Shown: positions 51,925-60,015, counted from the first letter of the stretch. The stretch: 64,000 nucleotides of DNA from Microbacterium sp. Root61 (GCF_001427525.1 NZ_LMGU01000001.1:1459788-1523787); one strand, 5' to 3'. Numbers and translations are program-made. Notes: a model not told the origin generated them from the letters alone.

Positions 51925-53196
51925 TCAGCGCTGCGCTACCGTGCGCTGCGCCAGCACCAGAGCGGTCGCCTCGGCCCGCGAACTCACGCCGAGCTTGCGG
52001 AAGATCTTGGCGACGTGGAACTTGACGGTGTTCTCGCTGATGCCGAGGTTCGCGGCGATCTCACGGTTGCGCTGCCCGGAGATCAGCAGCCCCAGCACGT
52101 CGGCCTCGCGCCTGCCGAGGTCCCACGCGGTCGGTGCCGCGCTCAGCGCGGTGGGCGGATCCAGCGGCATCGCGACGGACATCTCGGTGCCCCAGCCCGG
52201 CGTCGCCTGGAACGACAGCCGTCCGTTCAGCGCGAGCACGCGCTGCCGCACCAGTCGCAGCTGGACGCTCTCGTCGGACAGATCGCCCGGACCGTCGTCG
52301 CGCACGTTGATGAGGAGGTTCGTGCCGTCGCAGTCCCATTGCACCCGCACGCGGCTGACGTCGTGCCGATCGACGAGAGCGAGAATCGACCCACGCACCA
52401 CGGCGCGGGCGCCATGGGCGATCTCGCTCGGCAGAGCCCGGCCGTCTACGGGCGGCTCTACGAACTGCACGTCGATGTCGCGGTACCGCACCAGCGGGCG
52501 CAGGTCATCGCGCAGCCGCTCGAATGCGGTGGTCACGGGCTCCTCGGTGAAGGTGCGCACGCGGTCGCTCGCCGTGCGCAGGTGCACCATCCCCTCGGCG
52601 GCGATGCGGGTCGCGGTCTGACGCGCGGCGCGGTCGTCGAGGCTCGCGGAGCGCAGCACGGCCAGCACCGATTCCAGGGTCGTGGAGTACTCGTCGGCCA
52701 GCTCGGTCAGAGCCTCCATGCGCACGCTGGAGGTCGCCCGCGCCCGCTGCAGATAGTCCGGAGGAGCGGCATCCGCCAGCTCCTGCACGCGCAGCGCGAC
52801 GATGTTCCACAGCTGCAGCACGGCCTCGTCGTTGCGTTCGTCCCCCGGTTCGGCCAGGACGAGCAGCGCCCCGTTCGTCGACAGGACTTGAAGGGCGTCG
52901 ACCGATCCGGTCGCGGTCGGCACACCGCCACGGCGCGTGCGGCCGGGGCGCAGCATCCGTCGCAGATCGTCGAGGGCGAGGAACGAGACGCCGTCGACGA
53001 AGGATGCGGCACCCGCACCTTCGCGCTGCCCACCGGCCGCGTCGGCGACGAGGACGACGACGGCCGTGTGCGCCACGAGCGGGGCGAGCAGACCGGAGAG
53101 CCGCTGCGGCAGCACCTGCGGCGGCGCGGTGAGCACCTCGGCGAGATCCCGGAGCGTGTCGCCACCCGGTGCCCACTCCTTGTTCGTCACGTCCAT
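51925..53196 (-). CDS. LuxR-type regulator fused to a histidine-kinase-like ATPase domain
   Basis: A 423-residue protein. Residues 30-160 resemble a GAF-like sensor (AVVVLVADAAGG; GALLVLAEPGDERND), and a helical dimerisation region follows (170-225). A HATPase-like domain covers about 230-345, with NVRDDGPG and GWGTEMSVAMPL boxes. A LuxR HTH is at 355-415 (REIAANLGISENTVKFHVAKIF). I see no phosphoacceptor His in the dimerisation helix. It is divergent from fdhA, its probable target, with CTACCC/GGGTAG dyads between them. The ATG at 53196 was chosen over an upstream GTG that lies in the dyad. Confidence 0.85.
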   Translation of the reverse strand: MDVTNKEWAPGGDTLRDLAEVLTAPPQVLPQRLSGLLAPLVAHTAVVVLVADAAGGQREGAGAASFVDGVSFLALDDLRRMLRPGRTRRGGVPTATGSVDALQVLSTNGALLVLAEPGDERNDEAVLQLWNIVALRVQELADAAPPDYLQRARATSSVRMEALTELADEYSTTLESVLAVLRSASLDDRAARQTATRIAAEGMVHLRTASDRVRTFTEEPVTTAFERLRDDLRPLVRYRDIDVQFVEPPVDGRALPSEIAHGARAVVRGSILALVDRHDVSRVRVQWDCDGTNLLINVRDDGPGDLSDESVQLRLVRQRVLALNGRLSFQATPGWGTEMSVAMPLDPPTALSAAPTAWDLGRREADVLGLLISGQRNREIAANLGISENTVKFHVAKIFRKLGVSSRAEATALVLAQRTVAQR

Positions 53197-53211
53197 GGCC
53201 TCACGATACGG

Positions 53212-53233
53212 GCTACCCACCCGTTCGGGTAGC
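53212..53233. promoter_or_regulatory. GCTACCC-N8-GGGTAGC dyad, candidate LuxR operator
   Basis: Perfect 7-base arms lie 16 bases from the LuxR start. A third half-site, CTACCCG, occurs at 53259-53265 nearer fdhA. Two spaced half-site groups in a 128-base divergent gap fit activation of fdhA and autoregulation. Confidence 0.65.
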
Positions 53234-53324
53234 AAGACAACCCTCACGAGGTATCGCACTACCCGAAATGATCGGACAGGCTCGAGGCGAGCGAGTTCGC
53301 ATCGCTCCGAACGGAAGGACGAGG

Positions 53325-54545
53325 ATGTCTGGGAACAGAGCGGTCGCCTACGAGGGACCCGGAGTCGTGAAGGTGATCGACACCGACTACCCCGATTTCG
53401 AGCTGCACGACGGACCGGGCGTGAACCCGGCGAACATCGGACGCAAGATCCCGCACGGCGTGATCCTGCGCACGGTCGCGACGAACATCTGCGGCTCCGA
53501 TCAGCACATGGTGCGCGGCCGCACGACAGCCCCCGCCGGGCTCGTGCTCGGTCACGAGATCACCGGCGAAGTGGTCGAGGTCGGCCCCGACGTCGAGTTC
53601 ATCAAGGTCGGCGACATCGTCTCGGTGCCGTTCAACATCTCCTGCGGCCGCTGCCGCAACTGCAAGGAGGGCAAGACCGGGATCTGCCTGAACGTCAACC
53701 CGGACCGCCCCGGCAGCGCCTACGGATACGTCGACATGGGCGGCTGGGTCGGCGGGCAGGCCGAGTACGTGCTGGTCCCCTACGCGGACTGGAACCTGCT
53801 GCGCTTCCCGGACCGCGACCAGGCGCTGGAGAAGATCCTCGACCTCGCGATGCTGTCCGACATCTTCCCGACCGGGTTCCACGGAGCCGTCACGGCAGGT
53901 GTGGGCGTCGGATCGACCGTCTACATCGCCGGTGCCGGGCCCGTCGGGCTCGCCGCCGCGGCGGGTGCGCAGCTGCTGGGTGCCGCCGTCGTCATCGTCG
54001 GCGATCTGAACGAGGACCGCCTCGCCCAGGCCCGCAGCTTCGGCTGCGAGACGGTCAACGTGGGCAACGGGTCCGTGCCCGATCAGCTCGCGCAGCTCCT
54101 CGGCGTGCCCGAGGTCGACGCGGCCATCGATGCGGTCGGCTTCGAGGCCCGCAGCGAGGGGCATGGCGCCCACGCCAAGGAAGCGCCCGCGACGGTGCTG
54201 AACTCGCTCATGGATGTGACCGCCGCCGGCGGTGCCATCGGCATCCCGGGTCTGTACGTGACCGGCGACCCGGGAGCCGTGGATGAGGCGGCCAAGATCG
54301 GCTCGCTCTCGCTCAGCCTCGGCACCGGATGGGCGAAGTCACTGTCGTTCACCACCGGCCAGTGCCCCGTCATGCGCTACAACCGCCAGCTGATGATGGC
54401 GATCCTGCACGACAAGGTCCACATCGCGAAGGCCGTGAACGCGAAGGCGATCTCGCTGGATGACGCGCCCCGCGGTTACGCGGAGTTCGACGCCGGCGCC
54501 GCCACCAAGTACGTCCTCAACCCCAACGGCTACATCGCCGCCTGA
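53325..54545 (+). CDS. fdhA: Glutathione-independent formaldehyde dehydrogenase
   Basis: A 406-residue zinc alcohol dehydrogenase family protein, closely resembling Pseudomonas putida formaldehyde dehydrogenase through long shared blocks (TNICGSDQHMVRGRTTA, LVLGHEITGEV, GQAEYVLVPYAD, EAPATVLNSLM). Catalytic zinc ligands include C56 and H77, structural zinc cysteines are C107, C110, C113 and C121, and the NAD loop is AGAGPVGLAA. It oxidises or dismutates formaldehyde with tightly bound NAD. It is followed by a GlcG-like gene and divergent from the LuxR-ATPase regulator. Confidence 0.95.
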   Translation: MSGNRAVAYEGPGVVKVIDTDYPDFELHDGPGVNPANIGRKIPHGVILRTVATNICGSDQHMVRGRTTAPAGLVLGHEITGEVVEVGPDVEFIKVGDIVSVPFNISCGRCRNCKEGKTGICLNVNPDRPGSAYGYVDMGGWVGGQAEYVLVPYADWNLLRFPDRDQALEKILDLAMLSDIFPTGFHGAVTAGVGVGSTVYIAGAGPVGLAAAAGAQLLGAAVVIVGDLNEDRLAQARSFGCETVNVGNGSVPDQLAQLLGVPEVDAAIDAVGFEARSEGHGAHAKEAPATVLNSLMDVTAAGGAIGIPGLYVTGDPGAVDEAAKIGSLSLSLGTGWAKSLSFTTGQCPVMRYNRQLMMAILHDKVHIAKAVNAKAISLDDAPRGYAEFDAGAATKYVLNPNGYIAA

Positions 54546-54570
54546 TCCGCATCACCCCAAGGAGAACACC

Positions 54571-54972
54571 ATGTCCGCATTGACCCTCGCAGACGCCCGT
54601 TCGATCATCGCCGCCGCAGAGAAGCGCGCCGACGAGATCGGCCAGCCCATGAACATCGCCGTCGTCGACGCCGGCGGCAACCTGATCGCCCACGTGCGCC
54701 AGGACGGCGCCTGGATCGGCAGCGTCGACATCTCGATCAGCAAGGCGTGGACCTCACGCGCCTTCGACATCCAGACCAAGGACCTGGGCGACAACTCGCA
54801 GCCGACGCAGCAGTTCTTCGGCATCCACACCACCAACGGCGGCAAGGTCGCGATCTTCGCGGGCGGCGTGCCGCTGCGTCGCGACGGCGTGGTCGTCGGC
54901 GGCCTCGGCGTCAGCGGAGGCTCCGGCGAGCAGGACCAGACGGTCGCCGAGGCCGGCGCCGCCTCGCTCTAG
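54571..54972 (+). CDS. GlcG/HbpS-like (DUF336) protein
   Basis: A 133-residue small alpha/beta protein of the GlcG/HbpS family: MNIAVVDAGGNLIAHVRQDGA, SKAWTSRAFDI, and GGVPLRRDGVVVGGLGVSGG. Members include heme-binding HbpS and proteins beside glycolate or aldehyde enzymes; many lack a known activity. The ATG follows AAGGAG, 25 bases after fdhA, so it belongs to the formaldehyde operon. The gene is followed by a 73-base hairpin. Confidence 0.9.
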   Translation: MSALTLADARSIIAAAEKRADEIGQPMNIAVVDAGGNLIAHVRQDGAWIGSVDISISKAWTSRAFDIQTKDLGDNSQPTQQFFGIHTTNGGKVAIFAGGVPLRRDGVVVGGLGVSGGSGEQDQTVAEAGAASL

Positions 54973-55015
54973 CTTTTCGCGGGGGCGTGGGTCGCAGCAT
55001 CCGCTCGCACCCCAC

Positions 55016-55088
55016 CCTCGAGAAACTCCATTGCGGCTGGGAAACGGCGCGTCGCACCGTTTCCCAGCCGCAGTGCTGTTTCTCGAGG
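55016..55088. terminator. 73-base stem-loop after the fdhA operon
   Basis: The outer arms (55016-55026 with 55078-55088) pair perfectly over 11 bases. After two mismatches a further 19 pairs follow (one T-G), then one mismatch and two pairs, around a 3-base loop. It lies 44 bases past the GlcG-like stop and 109 bases before the next gene. There is no U-run. The rest of the 224-base gap shows no ORF. Confidence 0.7.
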
Positions 55089-55196
55089 CGACGACGAACG
55101 CCACGACGCCGTCGGATGCCACGACAAGAGCCGCCGCAACGGCCACCGGCGGCGGGTCAGTCCGCGGGCGTCCTCGCCCGCGCGTACGCTCGAAGG

Positions 55197-55859
55197 GTGA
55201 CTCCTGAACTCGCCGCCCGGATCGTCGCGGACTCCCGCGATCGGGTGGCCTGGGTGCGCGCACGGTCGCGCGGGATCACGGCGACGGATGTCGCGAGCCT
55301 GACCAGCGAGCGGGTCATCTCACGCGCCGCCGACGCGAAGCTGATGGGCTCGGGCTTCTCCGGCAACGCGTACACGAACCACGGCCGCATCCGCGAGCCC
55401 GAGATCGCCGCGTGGGTCGCGGCGACCCACGGCATCCAGCCCTCGTCCGCGCTGTTCCACGCCGAGGTCGAGAAGCGCCACCTCGCCACGCCTGACGGCG
55501 TCGCGGTCGATGCGGCCGGGCGTGTGACCCTGTGCGAGATCAAGACGACGAACAAGAAGTGGCGCAGCATCCCCCGTACGTACCTGCGCCAGGTGTGGTG
55601 GCAGCAGCACGTCCTCGGCGCAGAGCGCACGCTGGTCGCGTGGGAGGAGCACGAGGACTTCGTGCCCGTCGGCGATGAGCCGCGCTGCGCCTGGGTCGAC
55701 CGCGACGACGCCGAGATCGCGAAGCTCGTGGGCCTGGCGACCTCGCTCATCGACGAGCTGTACCGCCGCACCACCCTGCGCACGACCCCCCTCGCCGAGC
55801 GGATGCCGCCACCACAGCCACCGAGGGAGCCCTTCCGGGCACTGGCCCTGGCCGACTGA
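55197..55859 (+). CDS. YqaJ-type viral recombinase-family nuclease
   Basis: A 220-residue PD-(D/E)xK nuclease-like protein: GRIREPEIAAW with Glu67, TPDGVAVD with Asp100, CEIKTTNKKW with Glu114 and Lys116, and the YLRQVWWQQ glutamine motif. YqaJ/lambda-exo relatives digest one DNA strand for recombination and are usually phage-borne with a RecT-like annealing protein. None is adjacent here, nor other phage genes, so it may be a domesticated copy. The GTG at 55197 has GAAGG just before it. Confidence 0.88.
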   Translation: MTPELAARIVADSRDRVAWVRARSRGITATDVASLTSERVISRAADAKLMGSGFSGNAYTNHGRIREPEIAAWVAATHGIQPSSALFHAEVEKRHLATPDGVAVDAAGRVTLCEIKTTNKKWRSIPRTYLRQVWWQQHVLGAERTLVAWEEHEDFVPVGDEPRCAWVDRDDAEIAKLVGLATSLIDELYRRTTLRTTPLAERMPPPQPPREPFRALALAD

Positions 55860-55867
55860 GAGCAATG

Positions 55868-55883
55868 GTTGACACAAGTCAAC
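55868..55883. promoter_or_regulatory. MarR-type operator 1 (GTTGAC-N4-GTCAAC)
   Basis: Perfect 6-base arms with a 4-base spacer cover the -35 hexamer of the exporter promoter. It shares the TTGA/TCAA core with the site at 55893. The likely binder is the MarR protein encoded at 57698. Confidence 0.75.
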
Positions 55884-55897
55884 GATCTGGTTATAGT
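55869..55897 (+). promoter_or_regulatory. Near-consensus sigma-70 promoter of exporter-marR operon
   Basis: TTGACA (55869-55874) and TATAGT (55892-55897) are separated by exactly 17 bases. This is the best vegetative promoter match I found in the window. Both hexamers are embedded in dyads, so the strong promoter is presumably silenced until the repressor is released. Confidence 0.85.
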
Positions 55898-55914
55898 TGA
55901 TCTTCGTCAACTAT
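55893..55914. promoter_or_regulatory. MarR-type operator 2 (ATAGTTGA-N6-TCAACTAT)
   Basis: Perfect 8-base arms with a 6-base spacer begin inside the -10 box and run past the expected transcription start near 55904. Two adjacent dyads with the same TTGA/TCAA core point to two repressor dimers. Confidence 0.8.
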
Positions 55915-55962
55915 TGCGCCAACGTCGTCGCGCCTCTCGTTCGCTAAAGAAAGCCGCCGCCC

Positions 55963-57687
55963 ATGGCAATGTCCTCCTCGTCCTCGGACACCTTGGAGAA
56001 GCCCAAGATGACGCACCGCCAGGTGCTCGAGGCCCTTTCCGGCCTGCTCTTGGGCATGTTCGTGTCGATGCTCGCATCCACGGTCGTCTCCACCTCGCTC
56101 CCCGTCATCGTCCACGACCTGGACGGCGACCAGGCCGCCTTCACCTGGGTCGTCACGGCGACCCTGCTGACCACGGCCATCTCCACCCCGATCTGGGGCA
56201 AGCTCGCCGACCTCTTCAACCGCAAGCTGCTCATCCAGATCGCGATCGTCATCTTCGTACTGGCCACGGCGGCCGCGGGCTTCTCGCAGAACCCCGAGAC
56301 CCTCATCGCGTTCCGCGCGATCCAGGGCATCGGCGCCGGCGGTCTCGCCGCGCTCAGCCAGGTCATCATGGCCGACATCATCAGCCCGCGTGAGCGCGGT
56401 CGCTACATGGGTCTGTTCGGCGCCGTCATGGCCCTCGCCACCGTCGGCGGCCCGCTCCTCGGCGGACTGATCACCGACACGTGGGGATGGCGCTGGAACT
56501 TCTACGTCGCGCTGCCCTTCGCGATCCTCGCCCTGATCATCCTGCAGAAGACGCTGCACATCTCGCCGCTGGCAAAGCGCAAGGTGAGCATCGACTACAG
56601 CGGCATCGTGCTGCTCTCCGGCGCCGTGTCGCTGCTGCTCATCTGGGTGACCCTCGCCGGCGACAGCTTCGAGTGGTGGAGCCTCCAGACGGTCCTGATG
56701 GTCGGCGGCGCGCTCCTGGCGACCGCGCTGTTCATCGTCGTCGAGCTGCGCTCGAAAGAGCCGCTCATCCCGCTGTCGATGTTCCGCAACCTCACCTTCA
56801 CCCTCTCGGTGATCGCCTCGATCGCCACGGGCATCGCGATGTTCGGCGCCTCGGTGTTCCTCAGCCAGTACATGCAGCTGGCCCGCGGCGCCTCGCCGAC
56901 CGAAGCCGGCCTCATGACGATCCCGATGATCGCCGGTCTGCTGCTGTCGTCGATCGGCGTCGGCGCGCTCATCACACGGTTCGGTCGCTGGAAGCCGTAC
57001 CTGATCGTCGGATCGGTCTTCCTGATCGTCGGCGCGTACATGCTGTCGACCATCCAGTACGACACGAACTTCGTGCTCGTCTCGGTGTACATGTTCCTGC
57101 TCGGTGCGGGCGTGGGCATGACGATGCAGAACCTCGTACTCGTTGTGCAGAACACGTCGAAGCCGAACGAGATCGGCGTCGCAAGCTCGGGAGTCACCTT
57201 CTTCCGCAGCCTCGGCGGCACCATCGGTGTCTCCCTCATGGGAGCGGCGCTGGCCTCACGTGTCACCGAGCTGATGACCGAGCGCAAGGACGACATCATG
57301 GCCGCGGTCATGGCCTTGGGCGACAAGGGTGCCGATGTGGCGGCTCAGCTGCAGTCCGGCGCACTGCCCCAGGTCTCGACCATGCCCGAGTCGGTCCGCG
57401 TGATCATCGAGGACATCTACGCGCAGGGCATCTCGCACGCGTTCCTGATCGCTGTGCCGTTCGCCGTGATCAGCCTGCTCGCGATCGTGTTCCTGCCGAA
57501 CAAGTCGCTGACGAACATGACCACGAGCGAGCGGATCCGCGCGAGCGAAGCCGACCTCGCCACCGTCTCGGTGCCCGAGGGTATGGACGTGCTGACGGCG
57601 ACCGGCAGCGTCCGCGTGGCCGAGCGCGAGCGCGGCTCCGCAACAGGACAGGATGCCTCGTCCGGGTCACTCGATTCCCGCGGATAG
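55963..57687 (+). CDS. EmrB/QacA-type 14-helix drug exporter
   Basis: A 574-residue MFS exporter of the DHA2 group: LPVIVHDLDGDQAAFTWVVTAT in the first loop, GKLADLFNRK as motif A, RAIQGIGAGGLAAL as motif B, and MALATVGGPLLGGLI as motif C, with about fourteen helices. A hydrophilic tail of about 45 residues follows. It exports lipophilic drugs or toxic metabolites by proton antiport. It is followed by a MarR gene 10 bases later and preceded by a strong promoter with two operators. Confidence 0.92.
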   Translation: MAMSSSSSDTLEKPKMTHRQVLEALSGLLLGMFVSMLASTVVSTSLPVIVHDLDGDQAAFTWVVTATLLTTAISTPIWGKLADLFNRKLLIQIAIVIFVLATAAAGFSQNPETLIAFRAIQGIGAGGLAALSQVIMADIISPRERGRYMGLFGAVMALATVGGPLLGGLITDTWGWRWNFYVALPFAILALIILQKTLHISPLAKRKVSIDYSGIVLLSGAVSLLLIWVTLAGDSFEWWSLQTVLMVGGALLATALFIVVELRSKEPLIPLSMFRNLTFTLSVIASIATGIAMFGASVFLSQYMQLARGASPTEAGLMTIPMIAGLLLSSIGVGALITRFGRWKPYLIVGSVFLIVGAYMLSTIQYDTNFVLVSVYMFLLGAGVGMTMQNLVLVVQNTSKPNEIGVASSGVTFFRSLGGTIGVSLMGAALASRVTELMTERKDDIMAAVMALGDKGADVAAQLQSGALPQVSTMPESVRVIIEDIYAQGISHAFLIAVPFAVISLLAIVFLPNKSLTNMTTSERIRASEADLATVSVPEGMDVLTATGSVRVAERERGSATGQDASSGSLDSRG

Positions 57688-57697
57688 TGTCGTCATC

Positions 57698-58162
57698 ATG
57701 AGCGAGCACGACACTCAGGGGGCGCGCACCGAAGCGGTGCGCGCCCTCGAGGCCGAATTCGGGGAGCTGATCAATCAGTTCCGCCGCATCCTGACCGAGA
57801 ACGCGAACCGGGTAAGCCCCGGGATGCTGCCCGGGGCTTACAAGGTATTCACCACCATCGTGCGGCGCGAAAGCGTCACCCTCTCCGCGCTGGCCGAATC
57901 ACTGACTGCGGACAAGGGCCAGATCAGCCGGGCCGTGCGTGAGCTCGAACAGCTCGGGCTGATCGTGCGCACCCCGGACCCTGCCGATGGCCGCTCCAGT
58001 CTGCTCTCCCCCACGCCGCTCGGTATGGAGCGACTGGATGAAGCGCGCCGCCCGCAGGAGCACACGCTCCTGCACGCGCTGGGAGACTGGCCGATCGAGG
58101 ACATCAACAACCTCACTCGGCTCCTGCACGCACTGTCCTCAGGCGTGACCCCCTCCTCCTGA
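57698..58162 (+). CDS. MarR-family transcriptional regulator
   Basis: A 154-residue MarR protein: winged helix at about 50-110 (VTLSALAESLTADKGQISRAVRELEQLGLI and DGRSS wing) flanked by dimerisation helices. Co-transcription with the exporter and the TTGA/TCAA dyads upstream of the operon indicate autoregulated repression of efflux. A perfect 12-base inverted repeat lies inside its coding region at 57812-57841. The ATG at 57698 gives the family-typical length. Confidence 0.92.
   Translation: MSEHDTQGARTEAVRALEAEFGELINQFRRILTENANRVSPGMLPGAYKVFTTIVRRESVTLSALAESLTADKGQISRAVRELEQLGLIVRTPDPADGRSSLLSPTPLGMERLDEARRPQEHTLLHALGDWPIEDINNLTRLLHALSSGVTPSS
57812..57841 (+). other. Perfect 12-bp hairpin inside marR coding sequence
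   Basis: GTAAGCCCCGGG and its complement flank a 6-base loop, covering codons about 39-48 of marR. A second 10-base stem (57721-57745) lies near the start of the same gene. Two strong stems early in one coding region are unusual and could slow translation or serve as internal binding sites. Confidence 0.6.
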
Positions 58163-58170
58163 GCAGCCCG

Positions 58171-58184
58171 AACGCTTCGGCGTT
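58171..58184 (+). terminator. Short UUCG-loop hairpin after marR
   Basis: AACGC-TTCG-GCGTT forms a five-pair stem with an extra-stable UUCG tetraloop, 9 bases past the marR stop and ending in TTT. It overlaps the stop codon of the convergent TetR gene. A weak terminator at best. Confidence 0.4.
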
Positions 58185-58792
58185 TAGTCCGCAGGCGGGA
58201 CTTCCGGGCGCTCCCCGAGTAGTGAGAGCAGCCGCCGCAGGATCCGCTGCTCGCTGTCCGGCGCGCACAGCTGCGGCCGGAACAGCGCGGTCTGTTTGAT
58301 GCCCTCCATCGCGGCCAGCGTCAGGTCCACAGCCCGATCGACGTCATCGCACACCAGCTCGCCCGCCCCGACCGCGCGGTGGGTGAGCCCCAGGAACAGG
58401 CGCTCGGTCTCGTCGAGGAAGCCGGCCCAGCTCGTGCGCACCTCCGCGTTGTACAGCGAGAGCGCCACGATCTCGGTGGTGAACACCCGATTCGCGTCGT
58501 CGAGAAGGCAGGCCCGCACCGAGTACCCGACCGCCGCGGCGAGCTGGTCGTAGGGACCGCTCGCCGCGGCAATCGCAGCACCGATGTCATCGCGCCACCG
58601 GGCGTAGTAGACGCCGCACGCGGCGAGGACGACCTCCTGCTTCGAGGAGAAGTGCCAGTACAGGCTGCCTTTGGTGACCCCCGCGCCGGCGGCGATCGCG
58701 TCCATGTTGACGCTCGCGATCCCCCGGCTGGAGAACAGCGTGAACGCCGCGAGCGCGAGTTCGTCCGGCTTGCCGGAGACAGCGGTGGGCAT
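58184..58792 (-). CDS. TetR-family transcriptional regulator
   Basis: A 202-residue TetR protein: N-terminal HTH (LALAAFTLFSSRGIASVNMDAIAAGAGV, then TKGSLYWHFSSKQEVV) and an all-helical ligand domain with RACLLDDANRVFTTEIVALS. The recognition helix 'KGSLYWHFSSK' is family-typical. The target is uncertain: it is convergent with marR and lies downstream of the isomerase gene at 58829 on the same strand, 36 bases away. It may therefore belong to either the efflux or the sugar locus. Confidence 0.9.
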   Translation of the reverse strand: MPTAVSGKPDELALAAFTLFSSRGIASVNMDAIAAGAGVTKGSLYWHFSSKQEVVLAACGVYYARWRDDIGAAIAAASGPYDQLAAAVGYSVRACLLDDANRVFTTEIVALSLYNAEVRTSWAGFLDETERLFLGLTHRAVGAGELVCDDVDRAVDLTLAAMEGIKQTALFRPQLCAPDSEQRILRRLLSLLGERPEVPPAD

Positions 58793-58828
58793 GGGGCTAC
58801 CGTATACCGGTCGGCGTGGACGCCGCCC

Positions 58829-59740
58829 TCAGGCGGCGACGGCTGCCGTCAGGAACGACGGGACCCGTTCGGTGAATCCTGCCGCCGGAAGTTCGGCGCG
58901 CAGCCACGCGAGTGAGTCTGCGAGCATCGGCCCCCCTTGGCCTTCGCACTCGATGCTGAGGACGCCGTCGAATCCGTGGGCGCTGAGTCGGTGCAGGATC
59001 TGGCGGATGTTGTCGGCGTTGACGCCGTTGCCGGCGGCGACGTGACTGATCGCGATTCCCGTCGCCCCACCGCGCGCGGCGGCGGCCAATGACTCAGAGA
59101 CATCCTTGATGTGCACGTGATGGATGCGGTCGATGAAGCGATCGGCGAACTCGACGGGGTCGTTACCGGCGATGAACGAGTTGCCGGTGTCGAGGTTGAG
59201 TCGCAGCCAGGGCGTATCGCCGCAGAAGTCGAGCATCTCGGCGAGCCAGTCCGGGCGGGTAGTGAAGTAGCCGTGGACCTCGATCGTGACGACGACCTGG
59301 TGCGCCTCGGCGACGCGGATGATCTCGCCGTAGGAGCGCTTCATCAGGTCGAGCGCCTCGCGGTCTTCGAGCCCTTCGGGCTTGTGCAGTCCGTCCGTCG
59401 TCGCCACGCGGGGGCTCCCCGCGAGCGAGGCCCACGCGATCGCCTTCTGCACGTACGGCACGCCGATCGACATCCCGTCACGTCCCGAGAGCGGGTACGC
59501 GGCATCGATCTGGGAGAACTCGACCCCGTAGCGCTCCATCTTGCGGCGCAGCAGCACGGGATCCTCGAGGAGCGAGATATGCGGGAAGTAGCCGAGTCCA
59601 TGGATCCAGCACGCACCGTCGATCACCCCCGGCTCGATGTAGTGCACGTCGTTCTCCTGCGCCCAGGCGAGCGCCTGCTCGAACGACTTATGGCTGGAGT
59701 TGAAGGCATCCGTGTGGAACCCGATCCCGATCTCTGGCAT
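58829..59740 (-). CDS. Sugar phosphate isomerase/epimerase (TIM barrel), gene A
   Basis: A 303-residue AP-endonuclease-2-fold protein. Metal and substrate residues typical of the family appear in VVTIEVHGYF (Glu), LRLNLDTGNSF (Asp), IHHVHIKDV (His) and LSIECEGQGG (Glu). Such enzymes isomerise or epimerise free or phosphorylated ketoses and inososes. The exact substrate cannot be told. The ATG at 59740 is preceded by AGAGAGG. A promoter with an overlapping operator lies 90 bases upstream, separate from gene B's transcript. Confidence 0.85.
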   Translation of the reverse strand: MPEIGIGFHTDAFNSSHKSFEQALAWAQENDVHYIEPGVIDGACWIHGLGYFPHISLLEDPVLLRRKMERYGVEFSQIDAAYPLSGRDGMSIGVPYVQKAIAWASLAGSPRVATTDGLHKPEGLEDREALDLMKRSYGEIIRVAEAHQVVVTIEVHGYFTTRPDWLAEMLDFCGDTPWLRLNLDTGNSFIAGNDPVEFADRFIDRIHHVHIKDVSESLAAAARGGATGIAISHVAAGNGVNADNIRQILHRLSAHGFDGVLSIECEGQGGPMLADSLAWLRAELPAAGFTERVPSFLTAAVAA

Positions 59741-59820
59741 GGCGAACCTCTCTGTTCTCGTACTGCTCGGTATGCGATGCATCCCTCAACCCCCTATCGA
59801 CTGCGGTGGTGTGGATACAT

Positions 59821-59844
59821 TCTCCATACTAGGCAGTATGGAGA
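59821..59844. promoter_or_regulatory. Perfect 10-bp-arm dyad over gene A promoter
   Basis: TCTCCATACT and AGTATGGAGA flank a 4-base spacer. One arm contains the -10 box of the minus-strand promoter, so binding would repress gene A. The dyad resembles GntR- or LacI-size sites; the regulator may be the TetR at 58184 or lie outside the window. Confidence 0.75.
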
Positions 59845-59854
59845 TCACTGTCGA
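59826..59854 (-). promoter_or_regulatory. Promoter of isomerase gene A
   Basis: On the minus strand, a TCGACA -35 box (59849-59854) and a TAGTAT -10 box (59826-59831) are spaced by 17 bases. Transcription would begin near 59819, giving a leader of about 80 bases. Confidence 0.65.
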
Positions 59855-59878
59855 GAGTCTCCTCGCAGAGACCCTTCC

Positions 59879-59940
59879 CCGCGAGACGCGGCAAAGTACC
59901 CGACCCCGAGCACGGAACAGCCTTCTGCCGCGTCTCGCGG
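59879..59940 (-). terminator. 15-bp perfect inverted repeat after isomerase gene B
   Basis: Arms at 59879-59893 and 59926-59940 (CCGCGAGACGCGGCA and complement) are separated by 32 bases. It lies 76 bases after the gene B stop and just before the gene A promoter, which fits a terminator that insulates the two units. The remaining part of this 275-base gap holds only the promoter and operator. Confidence 0.6.
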
Positions 59941-60015
59941 AATGGAGGAGCCTAAGCACCGCCGCCCGCACCGGGCGATGGAGTGGGCGACGCTCGCGTC
60001 AGCGGCGACGCCTGG

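Noticed and set aside
55197..55859. Prophage remnant around the YqaJ-type nuclease
   Set aside because: No integrase, att-like repeats, structural genes or shift in base composition are visible on either side.
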